DNA of 36,108 bases from Alphaproteobacteria bacterium UBA2966. GTDB lineage: Bacteria > Pseudomonadota > Alphaproteobacteria > UBA2966. Of this stretch, positions 1-7,476 are shown one piece after another. Made by a program: the position numbers and the translations under genes. The notes under the pieces were generated by a model that made no database searches, had not been told where the DNA came from, and saw nothing but the letters and a program-made list of their open reading frames with translations. Each line of letters begins with the position of its first letter. Position 1 is the first letter of the stretch. The stretch covers positions 1 to 36,108 of the forward strand of contig DEBC01000102.1 in NCBI GenBank assembly GCA_002348365.1. The letters run 5' to 3'.

Positions 1-1472
1 CTGTTAGATAAAGCGATAGCAACTCGCATTAAGCCATGTAAAGAATGATTTCCAGAATTTATCAGATAATTAGATGGTCTATCTAAGATATCTGGTATGG
101 ATGAAAGCACAGATTTCATGCCAACATCGCAGATACAACTTATAATTTCTTCATCATTTATATTGTAATGCCGCGCCTTAAATTCATCTCGTAATGTACC
201 TGGGTAAAAACCCTCAGCTTCATTCTGATACGAGATATGGTTCTGCCACCAATCTATTTCAATTTCCTGAAGGGGTATGCCATTAACATATATATCCCCC
301 GCCGATGGCGTTAAATCCGCATACATTAAATTAAGAAGAACGCTTTTCCCAGATCCAGATTCGCCGCGGATAATTAAGATATCACTGGATGCAAGATCAA
401 TATTTATAGGACCAAATAATAATTCTCTATTTCCAGGAAATGCAAAGGATAAATTTTTAATTTCAATTTTCTCAATACTTATATTTGGTGTTAATAGATC
501 ATCTCTCGGATCTCTAAGCTGTTTAAATAAATAATACGCGTTGAAGAATTGAGAACTAGAAACCAGACCATCATATACATTAGCTATGGCAGTAATTGGC
601 GCAATTGTCCGCACTGCTAGTATGTTTATTCCAATTAACTCCCCTATATTCATGTCTCCTTGCACAACAATGTAGGAACCGATTGCTATCGTCACCACTG
701 TAATTAATGATGAGGCAGTTCTAGAATTAATCCGACCGATATGCTTCTGCCATGAAATTTCTGATCGGGAGTCGGCTTCCGCGGCATATCTTTGCTCAAA
801 TTTCTTTTGTTGGGCCTTTGCACTCCCCGCCAATCGGGAAAAGCTTGTGAATTGAGAAAAATACCTAATGAATGGAGAAGTATTCTCTATTGAGCCGGTA
901 TTGACTGACGAAATACTTTTCAACTTTCGTTGATAAAGTGTCATAACGAGAACGAAAAAAAGACAATATATAAAAATACAGAAGGCTAAGAAATCATTAA
1001 TTAAATAAATGCTTAATAAGAAAATTATACAAAACGGGAGATCTAGAACAAGACTTATGTTCTCCGAAGAAAATCTCGACATAATGTCGTTTGTTCCACG
1101 TAATAATTTTTCTTTTTCGGATTGTTTAATAGTATAAATTCTATTATCTTTACTGGATAAAAATTTTGTTATTATATTTGAATTTATATCCTTAAAGAGA
1201 TTTATTGAAAATTTATTTGAATATATGAACCTAATATGTCTAAGTAAAACTTCCAATAATATGAAAATACAAATTCCAATAGTAAGTGAAAATAATGTAC
1301 TATAATTCCCATAATTTATGTATTTTGTGAATATTAAAATAACATAAAGTGGTATTGATATAGTTAAAATATTAATAAGAAGAGACGTTAAAATAAGAGG
1401 TGTTAGCACACCGGAGCGTGTTGCATACTCCAGTATCTGTTTGCAAAATTCTCTTAGTGTCACCTGTGCCAC
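1..1472 (-). CDS. Type I secretion-type ABC transporter, ATPase/permease fusion (C-terminus beyond window)
   Basis: The first ~490 residues are visible; the gene runs off the left edge. Residues ~20-290 form a membrane domain with long AT-coded hydrophobic helices and the 'DLPF-hydrophobic-LINDF' segment typical of PrtD/HlyB/LapB-like exporters. An ATPase domain follows: Walker A GESGSGKS at ~369-376 (bases ~341-364) and Q-loop ISYQNEAEGFYPGTL. The usual LSGGQ signature appears only as the degenerate SGNHS. There is no N-terminal C39 peptidase domain. GTG at 1472 is chosen because AGAAG lies 6 nt upstream and a stop codon precedes it; TTG at 1478 is possible. By family such proteins export polypeptides across the inner membrane with an adaptor and an outer-membrane channel; neither partner is visible. 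The coding is far more AT-rich than the rest of the window, suggesting transfer. The family is clear, the substrate unknown. Confidence 0.85.
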   Translation of the reverse strand, partial: MAQVTLREFCKQILEYATRSGVLTPLILTSLLINILTISIPLYVILIFTKYINYGNYSTLFSLTIGICIFILLEVLLRHIRFIYSNKFSINLFKDINSNIITKFLSSKDNRIYTIKQSEKEKLLRGTNDIMSRFSSENISLVLDLPFCIIFLLSIYLINDFLAFCIFIYCLFFVLVMTLYQRKLKSISSVNTGSIENTSPFIRYFSQFTSFSRLAGSAKAQQKKFEQRYAAEADSRSEISWQKHIGRINSRTASSLITVVTIAIGSYIVVQGDMNIGELIGINILAVRTIAPITAIANVYDGLVSSSQFFNAYYLFKQLRDPRDDLLTPNISIEKIEIKNLSFAFPGNRELLFGPINIDLASSDILIIRGESGSGKSVLLNLMYADLTPSAGDIYVNGIPLQEIEIDWWQNHISYQNEAEGFYPGTLRDEFKARHYNINDEEIISCICDVGMKSVLSSIPDILDRPSNYLINSGNHSLHGLMRVAIALSN

Positions 1473-1894
1473 GAGCAACTTCTAATAGCCTAACTTCCCA
1501 AGGTATTATTTTCTTATGAAAATGTAATTTAATGTAAATATCAATACTTATTTAACAATATTTTACTATCCATTAAAATCATGATTAAAGGTCACGAAGT
1601 AGGTATTCATATGGCCTCGCCCTTTAATCTCAGTGTCTATACGCGACTCAAATTTAAACTTTGGAGGAACCTGAGGACGCGTTGATCGTTCCCGTGGCGT
1701 GGAAAATCAATGAGATTGTCGACTTCATTGTCAGCGAACTTCCGAAGCGCCAAATACATTTTGCAAGTGAGCGCGTGTGTGTTCAAAATCGCTCCGACTG
1801 TGCCGTAAGGAATTGATCTCAGTAAATTGCGGGTGGGCGCAATCATTCGTGGCCAGGGCCAATCGAATTTCAATTTGGAGGAGTTAGCAAAACC
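1473..1894. other. Non-coding boundary between AT-rich and GC-rich DNA
   Basis: This stretch separates two divergent genes. From 1473 to about 1600 it is very AT-rich, like the transporter gene, and it probably carries that gene's promoter; in DNA this AT-rich, -10-like hexamers occur by chance, so none is called. After about 1620 composition switches to that of the rest of the window. Two purine-rich Shine-Dalgarno-like sites occur. The one at 1877-1883 (GGAGGAG) serves the lipoprotein gene. The other, near 1662-1668, precedes a 44-codon TTG-initiated frame (1682-1816) that shows no recognisable domain and is not called as a gene. Confidence 0.6.
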
Positions 1895-2674
1895 GTGACC
1901 CACATCCCTCTCCTACGTAACCTCTTCAAATCTGGGACAAAATTCCTGTCCGTCGCATCGCTCCTGATGCTGGCGGCCTGCTCGTTCTCGCTGGGTTCAT
2001 CGGACGAAGATGACGAAATGGCCATGAAGGTCGAACAGGCCGAGGAGCGAGTCGCTGAGGCCAAAGCGGAAGAAGCGCGATACGAGGCCGAGGAGAATCG
2101 CGAGTTCGAGCAGGAAGACAAGGATTTCGCCGCGATGAAAAAGGAATTGGAGGAGAACATGGCTGATCCTTCGGCTTCAATCACCCGAAAATTCTTCGAT
2201 GAAGAAATGCTGGCGATAAACGAGGGTGTCCATCACCTTTCGGAGCGACTCGAACTCATCTCGGAACGAATCCATTCTCTTGCCGGGCTGTCCGAGCATC
2301 TGCCAACGTAGATTGCCGAACTCGAAGCAATGATACTGAGAACCGAGCAAATGGTTCGCAACCTACGTTCGGGATCCGGCGGCTCAGCGTCCGGGGGCGC
2401 GCCCTCTTCCGACTCGTTTTGGGGTATTCAGGTGGCCGCCTACAAGACCAGGACAGGCGCGAAAGAAGGTTGGTCTGACCTCTTAAAGACGCATCCCGTA
2501 CCCGAACTGCTTGATGCCAAGGTCCAGTATTTTCTCTCGAGGCCATTGAAAAGCGGGAATCGCCTAAACCTCGTCGTCCTCAATAGCTACGACAACTTCA
2601 AGGACGCCGATGGTGCTTGCAAAGTGTTGAAAGAAGTCGGCGTCGATTGTGTCGCCGTGCGCATAAATCCGTAG
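1895..2674 (+). pseudogene. Coiled-coil lipoprotein with C-terminal SPOR domain, split by an in-frame TAG
   Basis: The reading frame starts at GTG 1895 (GGAGGAG at 1877-1883) and encodes a lipoprotein signal ending in the lipobox LAAC with Cys29. A highly charged Glu/Lys/Ala-rich coiled coil follows to residue 138, where TAG at 2309-2311 stops translation. The same frame continues without a shift through IAELEAM to 2674, giving a further coiled-coil stretch, a Gly/Ser linker and a SPOR-like domain (FWGIQVAAYKTRTGAKEGW to the end). A CAG-to-TAG change would explain the break. If intact this would be an envelope lipoprotein that binds denuded septal peptidoglycan through SPOR. As written, either the N-terminal 138 residues are made alone, or ATG 2330 reinitiates a 114-residue cytosolic SPOR fragment. 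A sequencing error is equally possible. Confidence 0.7.
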
Positions 2675-2688
2675 CCAGGCGAACCCAG

Positions 2689-3096
2689 ATGTCGATAAAG
2701 CGGATTCCAATGCGCGGGACTCTAATCGGAGGTTGCCGCCGACGCACTATTGCCGCTGTGGCACTGTTGATCCTGATGTTGCAGACCGCGTCACCTGCAC
2801 TGGCGGACGGAGAGTTGGTGCCGGTTTACCCTCTCCCGTCGCATTCGGGTTCCAGTGCAAGCCCGTCCTACAACTGGGCTCTCCCGGCACATGACGGAGG
2901 CGAAGCCGCCGTGCAGCCGTTCGAACGTGTTCCACTGGGAGCGGCCTCGGGCACCGGGATTGGTGCGGCATCCGGCAGGGATGGAGCCGAAAACAAGTTC
3001 GATTTCCTCTCCCTGGGGCTGGGCGTGGTCGTCATCGGGATCATCGGATGGGCGATTCTGAACGCCAGTGACAGCAGTAGCATTGCCGGCGACTAG
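2689..3096 (+). CDS. Small exported protein with C-terminal membrane anchor
   Basis: This 135-residue protein has no recognised family. An Arg-rich n-region and a hydrophobic core ending TASPALADG look like a Sec signal peptide with cleavage after ALA. The mature part is Ser/Gly/Ala/Pro-rich and probably disordered. It ends in a strong membrane helix (FLSLGLGVVVIGIIGWAIL) followed by a short polar tail. The ATG at 2689 is chosen because AGGCGA sits 6 nt upstream and it places the signal peptide near the N-terminus; the frame is open further upstream to 2617. It starts 14 bases after the SPOR gene ends, so the two are probably co-transcribed and both act in the envelope. Function is unknown. 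Confidence 0.6.
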   Translation: MSIKRIPMRGTLIGGCRRRTIAAVALLILMLQTASPALADGELVPVYPLPSHSGSSASPSYNWALPAHDGGEAAVQPFERVPLGAASGTGIGAASGRDGAENKFDFLSLGLGVVVIGIIGWAILNASDSSSIAGD

Positions 3097-3162
3097 TCCG
3101 TTCTGGCCTTCTGAGTCGCGCGCGGAACTCCAATCCTTCGCGACCCTTGCAGCGGCGCTAAT

Positions 3163-3178
3163 CGGTTCGCCCGAACCG
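3163..3178. terminator. Possible hairpin between convergent genes
   Basis: CGGTTCG at 3163-3169 is followed after two bases by its exact complement CGAACCG at 3172-3178, in the 90-base gap between two convergent genes. The position suits a bidirectional terminator, but no T-run follows on either strand, so intrinsic termination is not established. Confidence 0.25.
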
Positions 3179-3186
3179 GGAATCCT

Positions 3187-3420
3187 CTAGTCGCCGCCGA
3201 ACAGTTTGGACAGTGGTTGCTCTGCCACGCACTTGCTGTGCTCCGGCAGATCGCAATCAAGCTGGACCAGGCCGACCCACACCAGGGTCTGCGGATTCAT
3301 GATCGCGATAACGATGAAAATCCCTACGCTGAACAGGAATATCACGATCAGGTGGATATACCGCTCGAGGAGGTTCTTTGCCTTGTCTGACAGATTCGTG
3401 GTCGCCATGGATGTGTTCAT
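3187..3420 (-). CDS. Small single-span membrane protein
   Basis: A 77-residue protein of no known family. It has a polar N-terminus (MNTSMATTNLSDKAKNLLER), one hydrophobic helix (HLIVIFLFSVGIFIVIAIM) and a C-terminal tail with two Cys residues (LDCDLPEHSKCVAEQ) that could form a disulfide if the tail is periplasmic. ATG 3420 is preferred because GGGAG lies 10 nt upstream at 3431-3435; the frame stays open to 3519, but those upstream codons are not protein-like. It is convergent with the exported-protein gene on the other strand. Confidence 0.55.
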   Translation of the reverse strand: MNTSMATTNLSDKAKNLLERYIHLIVIFLFSVGIFIVIAIMNPQTLVWVGLVQLDCDLPEHSKCVAEQPLSKLFGGD

Positions 3421-3515
3421 GCCGGAAATACTCCCGCCACGCGAATCAGGATATTGAACATCCATAACATCTCGCGGCGCGTCGAAACTTGATTTAGCGC
3501 AATTTCGGACCCACG

Positions 3516-4371
3516 TCACATATCTCGCACCAAGGGCAGTAATTCGTCTGCGTGCCGTTCCATCCGTTCGACGGTATCCTCGACGGTCGGACCGATCACC
3601 CGGAACATGAGAAGGCTGCCGCCAAGATCACGAAAATACTCGATGTCGCCCGCGATCTCGTCCGCGCTCTTCGGCGACGATGTGGAGTCTTTCCAAATTT
3701 GTCCGATAGCGCTGCCGCGTGTCCATCCTGTTGCTCGGATTGCGTCCGATCGGGAACCAGCCATCGCCATGGTTGACGACCCGGCGAAACGCGGGAGCGC
3801 TTTCAGCACCAATGAATATCGGTGAATGGGGTTTCTGCACGGGTTTGGGCTCGAAAATGATGTCCGAGAAGCGCACGAAGTCGCCGGTCGTGGAAGGATT
3901 GTCGCTGGTCCACAACTCCTTGAACGCGCATATGTATTCGTCTGTCACCCGCCCTCGTTCGGCAAACGGTGGCGCGCCGAGCGCCTCGAATTCCTCTTTC
4001 AGCCAACCGGCGCCACAGGGGACGGAAACTCGCCCTTTTGAGAGCACGTCCATCGTCGCCAGCATTCTTGCCTTCATGACCGCAGGTCGGTGGTGAACCA
4101 CGATGATCGACGTCATGAGGCGCGCCCGGTTCGTGACCGCCGTGACAAAAGTCATGGCCGTCAGTTGATCGAGAAAGTCTCCTTCTTCACCGCGGGGGAG
4201 TCGGCCAAGTTCCGAGTATGGGTGCCGCGACGCGTAATCCTTGGGCATGATGATGTGGTCGGGAAACGCCAGGTAGTCGAAGCCCAATTCCTCACCTCGG
4301 ACGGCGACGGTTCGAATGGCCTCCCGGGTATCGAGTGGTGCTTGGACGTGCAACCCAAATCCGAATTCCAT
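3516..4371 (-). pseudogene. Luciferase-like (LLM, F420-dependent type) monooxygenase, frameshifted near the C-terminus
   Basis: The N-terminal ~245 residues match LLM-class flavin/F420 oxidoreductases: MEFGFGLHVQAPL start, EELGFDYLAFPDHI, then CGAGWLKEEFEALGAPPFAERG, FEPKPVQKPHSPIFIGAES and GDGWFPIG. This frame ends at 3628. The expected family C-terminus (SADEIAGDIEYFRDLGGS through ELLPLVRDM) continues in another frame to 3516. The junction lies at about 3655-3675, where the same bases encode AEERGRD in one frame and KSADEI in the other; about 30 residues normally found between these motifs seem to be missing. A non-triplet deletion at a microhomology would explain both. ATG 4371 is chosen because AGAGGG lies 6 nt upstream at 4378-4383. 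The gene would oxidise an unknown organic substrate; as written the barrel's last helix is lost. It diverges from the SDR at 4488. Confidence 0.8.
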
Positions 4372-4487
4372 GATCTGCCCTCTTTCCAAGCCTTCGGGCG
4401 CCCCACGGCCGCGCCTCGGTTGGATTCCCTGAATGTACTGCTATGATCCGCCGCCCAACAACATAGCGTGCGGAGGACAAACGGACG

Positions 4488-5303
4488 ATGGCCACAGAGA
4501 AACGGCTTGAAGGCAAAGTTGCATTGGTAACCGGAGGGGCATCGGGTATCGGTGCGGAGACTGCGCGCGTGTTCGGGGAGCATGGTGCCGCGGTCATCGT
4601 GACGGACGTCAACGACGAGCTCGGTGAGAATGTGGCGAAGGAGATCTCTGATGCCGGCGCCAACGCTGCGTACCACCATCTCGATACAAGCCAAGAGCAC
4701 GAGTGGGAGAAGGTTCTCCCAGACGTAGTCTCTCAATTTGGCCGTCTCGATGTCCTCGTAAACGCAGCGGGCCGGTCCGGCCGGATGGCCGACGGCACTG
4801 CGCCTCCGCTTGTCCAAGGCCTGCCTCTCGATAACTGGGAATCAGTCATGTCGGTCAATGCCACTGGGGTCTTCCTGGGCACTAAGCACGCTGTCGCTCC
4901 CATGCGGGAGGCCGGCGGTGGCTCCATCATAAATATCGTTTCGATCTACAGCATTCTCGGTTCGGATTCGAATGCGAGCTACCATGCCTCGAAAGGTGCC
5001 GCACGTGCTTTCACGAAGGCCGCGGCAGTGCACTGTGCGCATTACAAAATCAGGGTTAACGGCGTGTATCCCGGGTTCATCACGACCGCAATGACAAAGG
5101 AGGTTCATGCCCATCCTCTGTATGGCGGTGCCCGACTGGAGGCAACGCCGATGGCCGAGTTCGGCATGCCCCGCGATATCGCATTGGGGTGCCTCTATCT
5201 GGCATCGGATGATTCACGATTCGTCACGGGTTCCGAACTCGTAATCGATGGCGGCGTTACCGCCACGGCCCTCAAGACCAGCCTTCTTCAGCAAGACATC
5301 TAG
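4488..5303 (+). CDS. Short-chain dehydrogenase/reductase (SDR)
   Basis: A 271-residue classical SDR. Visible are the cofactor loop TGGASGIG (15-22), Asp40 after the second strand (favouring NAD over NADP), NAAG (92-95), Asn124, and the catalytic Ser152, Tyr165 and Lys169 (YHASK). The C-terminal GSELVIDGG segment is typical of the 3-ketoacyl/alcohol dehydrogenase branch. A GGAGGA ribosome site lies about 12 bases upstream of ATG 4488. It should oxidise or reduce a hydroxyl or keto group with a nicotinamide cofactor in the cytoplasm. It diverges from the luciferase-like gene, and both may once have served one catabolic pathway. The substrate cannot be read from the sequence. Confidence 0.92.
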   Translation: MATEKRLEGKVALVTGGASGIGAETARVFGEHGAAVIVTDVNDELGENVAKEISDAGANAAYHHLDTSQEHEWEKVLPDVVSQFGRLDVLVNAAGRSGRMADGTAPPLVQGLPLDNWESVMSVNATGVFLGTKHAVAPMREAGGGSIINIVSIYSILGSDSNASYHASKGAARAFTKAAAVHCAHYKIRVNGVYPGFITTAMTKEVHAHPLYGGARLEATPMAEFGMPRDIALGCLYLASDDSRFVTGSELVIDGGVTATALKTSLLQQDI

Positions 5304-5409
5304 AGGTCTATCGCACCAGGTGACTATCATAAGAGTCTGAAAATAGGCTTTTCTTTCCTGGCCAGGAATTATAAATACGGCGGAATTCACGTGATCACGA
5401 GACCAAGAC

Positions 5410-5622
5410 ATGACGGAAAAGACGACTGAAACCAAAAAATCCGAAAGCACGAGCGACAGTGGGCCCAGCTCCAGTTCGGGCAGCGATTCCTCGTCCGATA
5501 GTTCGAGTTCAAGCGGTGCGTCCAAGAACTACAGCCGCGGCGAAAATCAGAAGCTGGTGACTGACGCCTATCGCGACAACTGGAATCATATTTTCAAGCG
5601 CAAGAAGACCCGTAAGCGTTAA
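5410..5622 (+). CDS. Small Ser-rich protein with basic C-terminus
   Basis: A 70-residue protein with two parts. Residues ~8-38 are almost entirely Ser, Gly, Asp, Thr and Lys, and must be disordered. Residues ~41-70 form a compact conserved-looking tail (SRGENQKLVTDAYRDNWNHIF) ending in a Lys/Arg cluster (KRKKTRKR). This architecture is reminiscent of small uncharacterised alphaproteobacterial proteins, a recollection I cannot check here. Repetitive Ser codons can create chance frames, but the non-repetitive tail argues that this one is real. It lies between two convergent genes and has no obvious partner. Confidence 0.55.
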   Translation: MTEKTTETKKSESTSDSGPSSSSGSDSSSDSSSSSGASKNYSRGENQKLVTDAYRDNWNHIFKRKKTRKR

Positions 5623-5679
5623 AGCCAGCGCTTAACTTCGGGAGCATCTTCGTTGGCCCGAAGGGCCTCGACGCGAGAC

Positions 5680-7368
5680 CTATAGGTCGCGATGCACGAC
5701 TTTGCCGCCGGCGATGGTCAGATGGCAGCGCAGATCTCTGAGTTTCTCGGGGTCCATCGATGTGGGGTCGTCTGATAGAACGGCAATGTCTGCGTAGTAA
5801 CCGGAGGCCAAGATCCCTTTGCGGTCTTCCTCGAAGGTGAGCCGTGCGCCTTGGCGGGTCAGCAGATCGAGGGATTCTGCGCCTGAGATCCGCTGATTGG
5901 GCCCCAGGACGCGGTTTTCGTGCCGCTCGTGGCGCGTCGACATGACCCACAAGGTAAAGAACGGATCGTAGGGGATGTTGTCGGTTCCTGCGGCAACGGG
6001 AATGCCGAGATCCAGCATGGCACGGTGGGCGACGACGGATTCGCCGAAATCCGGATCGTCCGCGTACCATCCGCCCCCCTTCCAAACGAAGTACGCGGGG
6101 ATTGTGGTGACCTGAACGCCCAGCTTCCTGAGCGTTTCGAGATCCTCCTGGCGCGCGCGTCCGATATGCTCCACGACCCATCGGCGTTCGCCGATTGGAT
6201 AGCGTTCCCCGACCTCGACCAGTGCCGGCACCAGGTCCTGCAGATCGTCACCCACGATGGTATGTACCCGCAAATCGTATTCGGCTGCGGTCAGGCAATA
6301 GTCTCGGAAATCCTTTTGTGAGACTGCCTGCTCGACAAATCCTGACCAGCCCGTATTGGGCAAGTCCTCGCGGGCGAGGTCGGCCACGGCGCTCTCACCG
6401 CCGTAAGCAATGTGAACGCCGGTGATCCAGAACCAGGGATCCCCCATACCCCTGCCTCTCGCATGGCCGAGCCAGTCGCGCATGATGGTCCGGGCCTCCG
6501 CAATGTCGCGCCAGGCGGGACTGAGGGTCAGTGCCACCCGCACTGAAAGATCGCCCTTCTCCCACAGATCACGGTAAGCGGCTACGGTCTGGGCACTCAG
6601 TCCGTGGCCTTCGTAAACGCTTGTGGTTCCGACCGCGTTGTAAACCTGCATCGAGTGCCGGATGCCATCGATGCGTTCCTGCAAACCGAACCGCGGGACA
6701 GCCGGTAGAAGATCAAACTCAATGAACGGCCGCTGGTTAGTTTCGATGATCACGCCCGTCGGTTCGCCGGATTCGTCCCGATCGATTTCAATGCCGGAGC
6801 ACCGCGGCTCCGTGTCACGACGGATACCGTTGAGCTCAAGCGCCCGGCTGTTGAGAGCGGTATAGCCGGGCGGTGCGCCCCAGTTGGCGAATACGCCGGC
6901 GATACAGACCGGGTGATCGGGTGCGACCGAATCGAGTTCCTGCCGGGTCGGCATCCGATTCTCAGCCAGTGTCTCCGGTCCGCCGAAATAGCAAGGTGGC
7001 GTGCCGACTGGCATCGTCACGATCCACTCGCCGGGCGGCGTATTCGCCGCAACGTCGGAAACGCGTTGCAGGATATCGGCGATCGATTGCGCGCCTTCCA
7101 ACGAAGGTCGCTGCGCCTTGAGGCCTTCCCGGTCCATGTGGGCGTGGGTATCGTTGAAGCCGGGGATGACCGTAAGGCCGTCAAGATCAACTATTTCCGT
7201 ATCCGGACCTGCGAGCTTGCCGATCTCGTCGGATGTTCCCACCGCCACGATACGACCGTTGTTCGTGGCCACAGCGTCTGCCGCGGGCGCGGTCGGGTTC
7301 ATGGTTATGACGCGCGCGCCACGCAAAACGAGATCTGCGCCGCCCTCCGCCTGCGACTTGCCGGTCAT
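5680..7368 (-). CDS. Amidohydrolase family 3 (YtcJ-like) metal-dependent hydrolase
   Basis: This 562-residue protein has the composite beta domain (ADLVLRGARVITMNP at the N-terminus, ILASGYYADIAVLSDDP near the end) around a TIM barrel. The metal motif FNDTHAHMDREG gives His75 and His77; later family motifs include RVHTIVGDD, WVVEHIGRARQEDL and PVAAGTDNIPYDPFF with the barrel Asp. Length suits amidohydrolase_3/YtcJ proteins, which hydrolyse amide, imide or related bonds with bound metal in the cytoplasm. A strong GGGGAGG site lies 8 nt before ATG 7368. It is the last of four minus-strand genes (10471 down to 5680), 108 bases after the deaminase gene, so it is probably co-transcribed. The substrate is unknown. 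Confidence 0.9.
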   Translation of the reverse strand: MTGKSQAEGGADLVLRGARVITMNPTAPAADAVATNNGRIVAVGTSDEIGKLAGPDTEIVDLDGLTVIPGFNDTHAHMDREGLKAQRPSLEGAQSIADILQRVSDVAANTPPGEWIVTMPVGTPPCYFGGPETLAENRMPTRQELDSVAPDHPVCIAGVFANWGAPPGYTALNSRALELNGIRRDTEPRCSGIEIDRDESGEPTGVIIETNQRPFIEFDLLPAVPRFGLQERIDGIRHSMQVYNAVGTTSVYEGHGLSAQTVAAYRDLWEKGDLSVRVALTLSPAWRDIAEARTIMRDWLGHARGRGMGDPWFWITGVHIAYGGESAVADLAREDLPNTGWSGFVEQAVSQKDFRDYCLTAAEYDLRVHTIVGDDLQDLVPALVEVGERYPIGERRWVVEHIGRARQEDLETLRKLGVQVTTIPAYFVWKGGGWYADDPDFGESVVAHRAMLDLGIPVAAGTDNIPYDPFFTLWVMSTRHERHENRVLGPNQRISGAESLDLLTRQGARLTFEEDRKGILASGYYADIAVLSDDPTSMDPEKLRDLRCHLTIAGGKVVHRDL

Positions 7369-7444
7369 GTCAAAGGCCTCCCCAATTATCGTGCCCAGTA
7401 TGCGCTATGCGCGGGTGAAACTGGTCCTGTCAGCAGGAATTTGC

Positions 7445-7456
7445 GGCCCCGGGGCC
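7445..7456. repeat. 12-bp perfect GC palindrome
   Basis: GGCCCCGGGGCC lies in the 108-base gap between the deaminase gene and the downstream amidohydrolase gene. It could form a short hairpin within the operon transcript or be a protein site, but it lacks a loop and a T-run, and GC-rich DNA makes such palindromes by chance. Confidence 0.3.
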
Positions 7457-7476
7457 AGATGGTCGAGGCCGGCATT

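Noticed and set aside
1682..1816. 44-codon TTG-initiated frame after a GGAGGA-like site, between the exporter and lipoprotein genes
   Set aside because: No recognisable domain, poor spacing to the ribosome-like site, and short frames like this are expected by chance.
5636..5663. Inverted repeat CTTCGGG...CCCGAAG between convergent genes
   Set aside because: Seven-base arms with a 14-base loop and no T-run; too weak to call a terminator.
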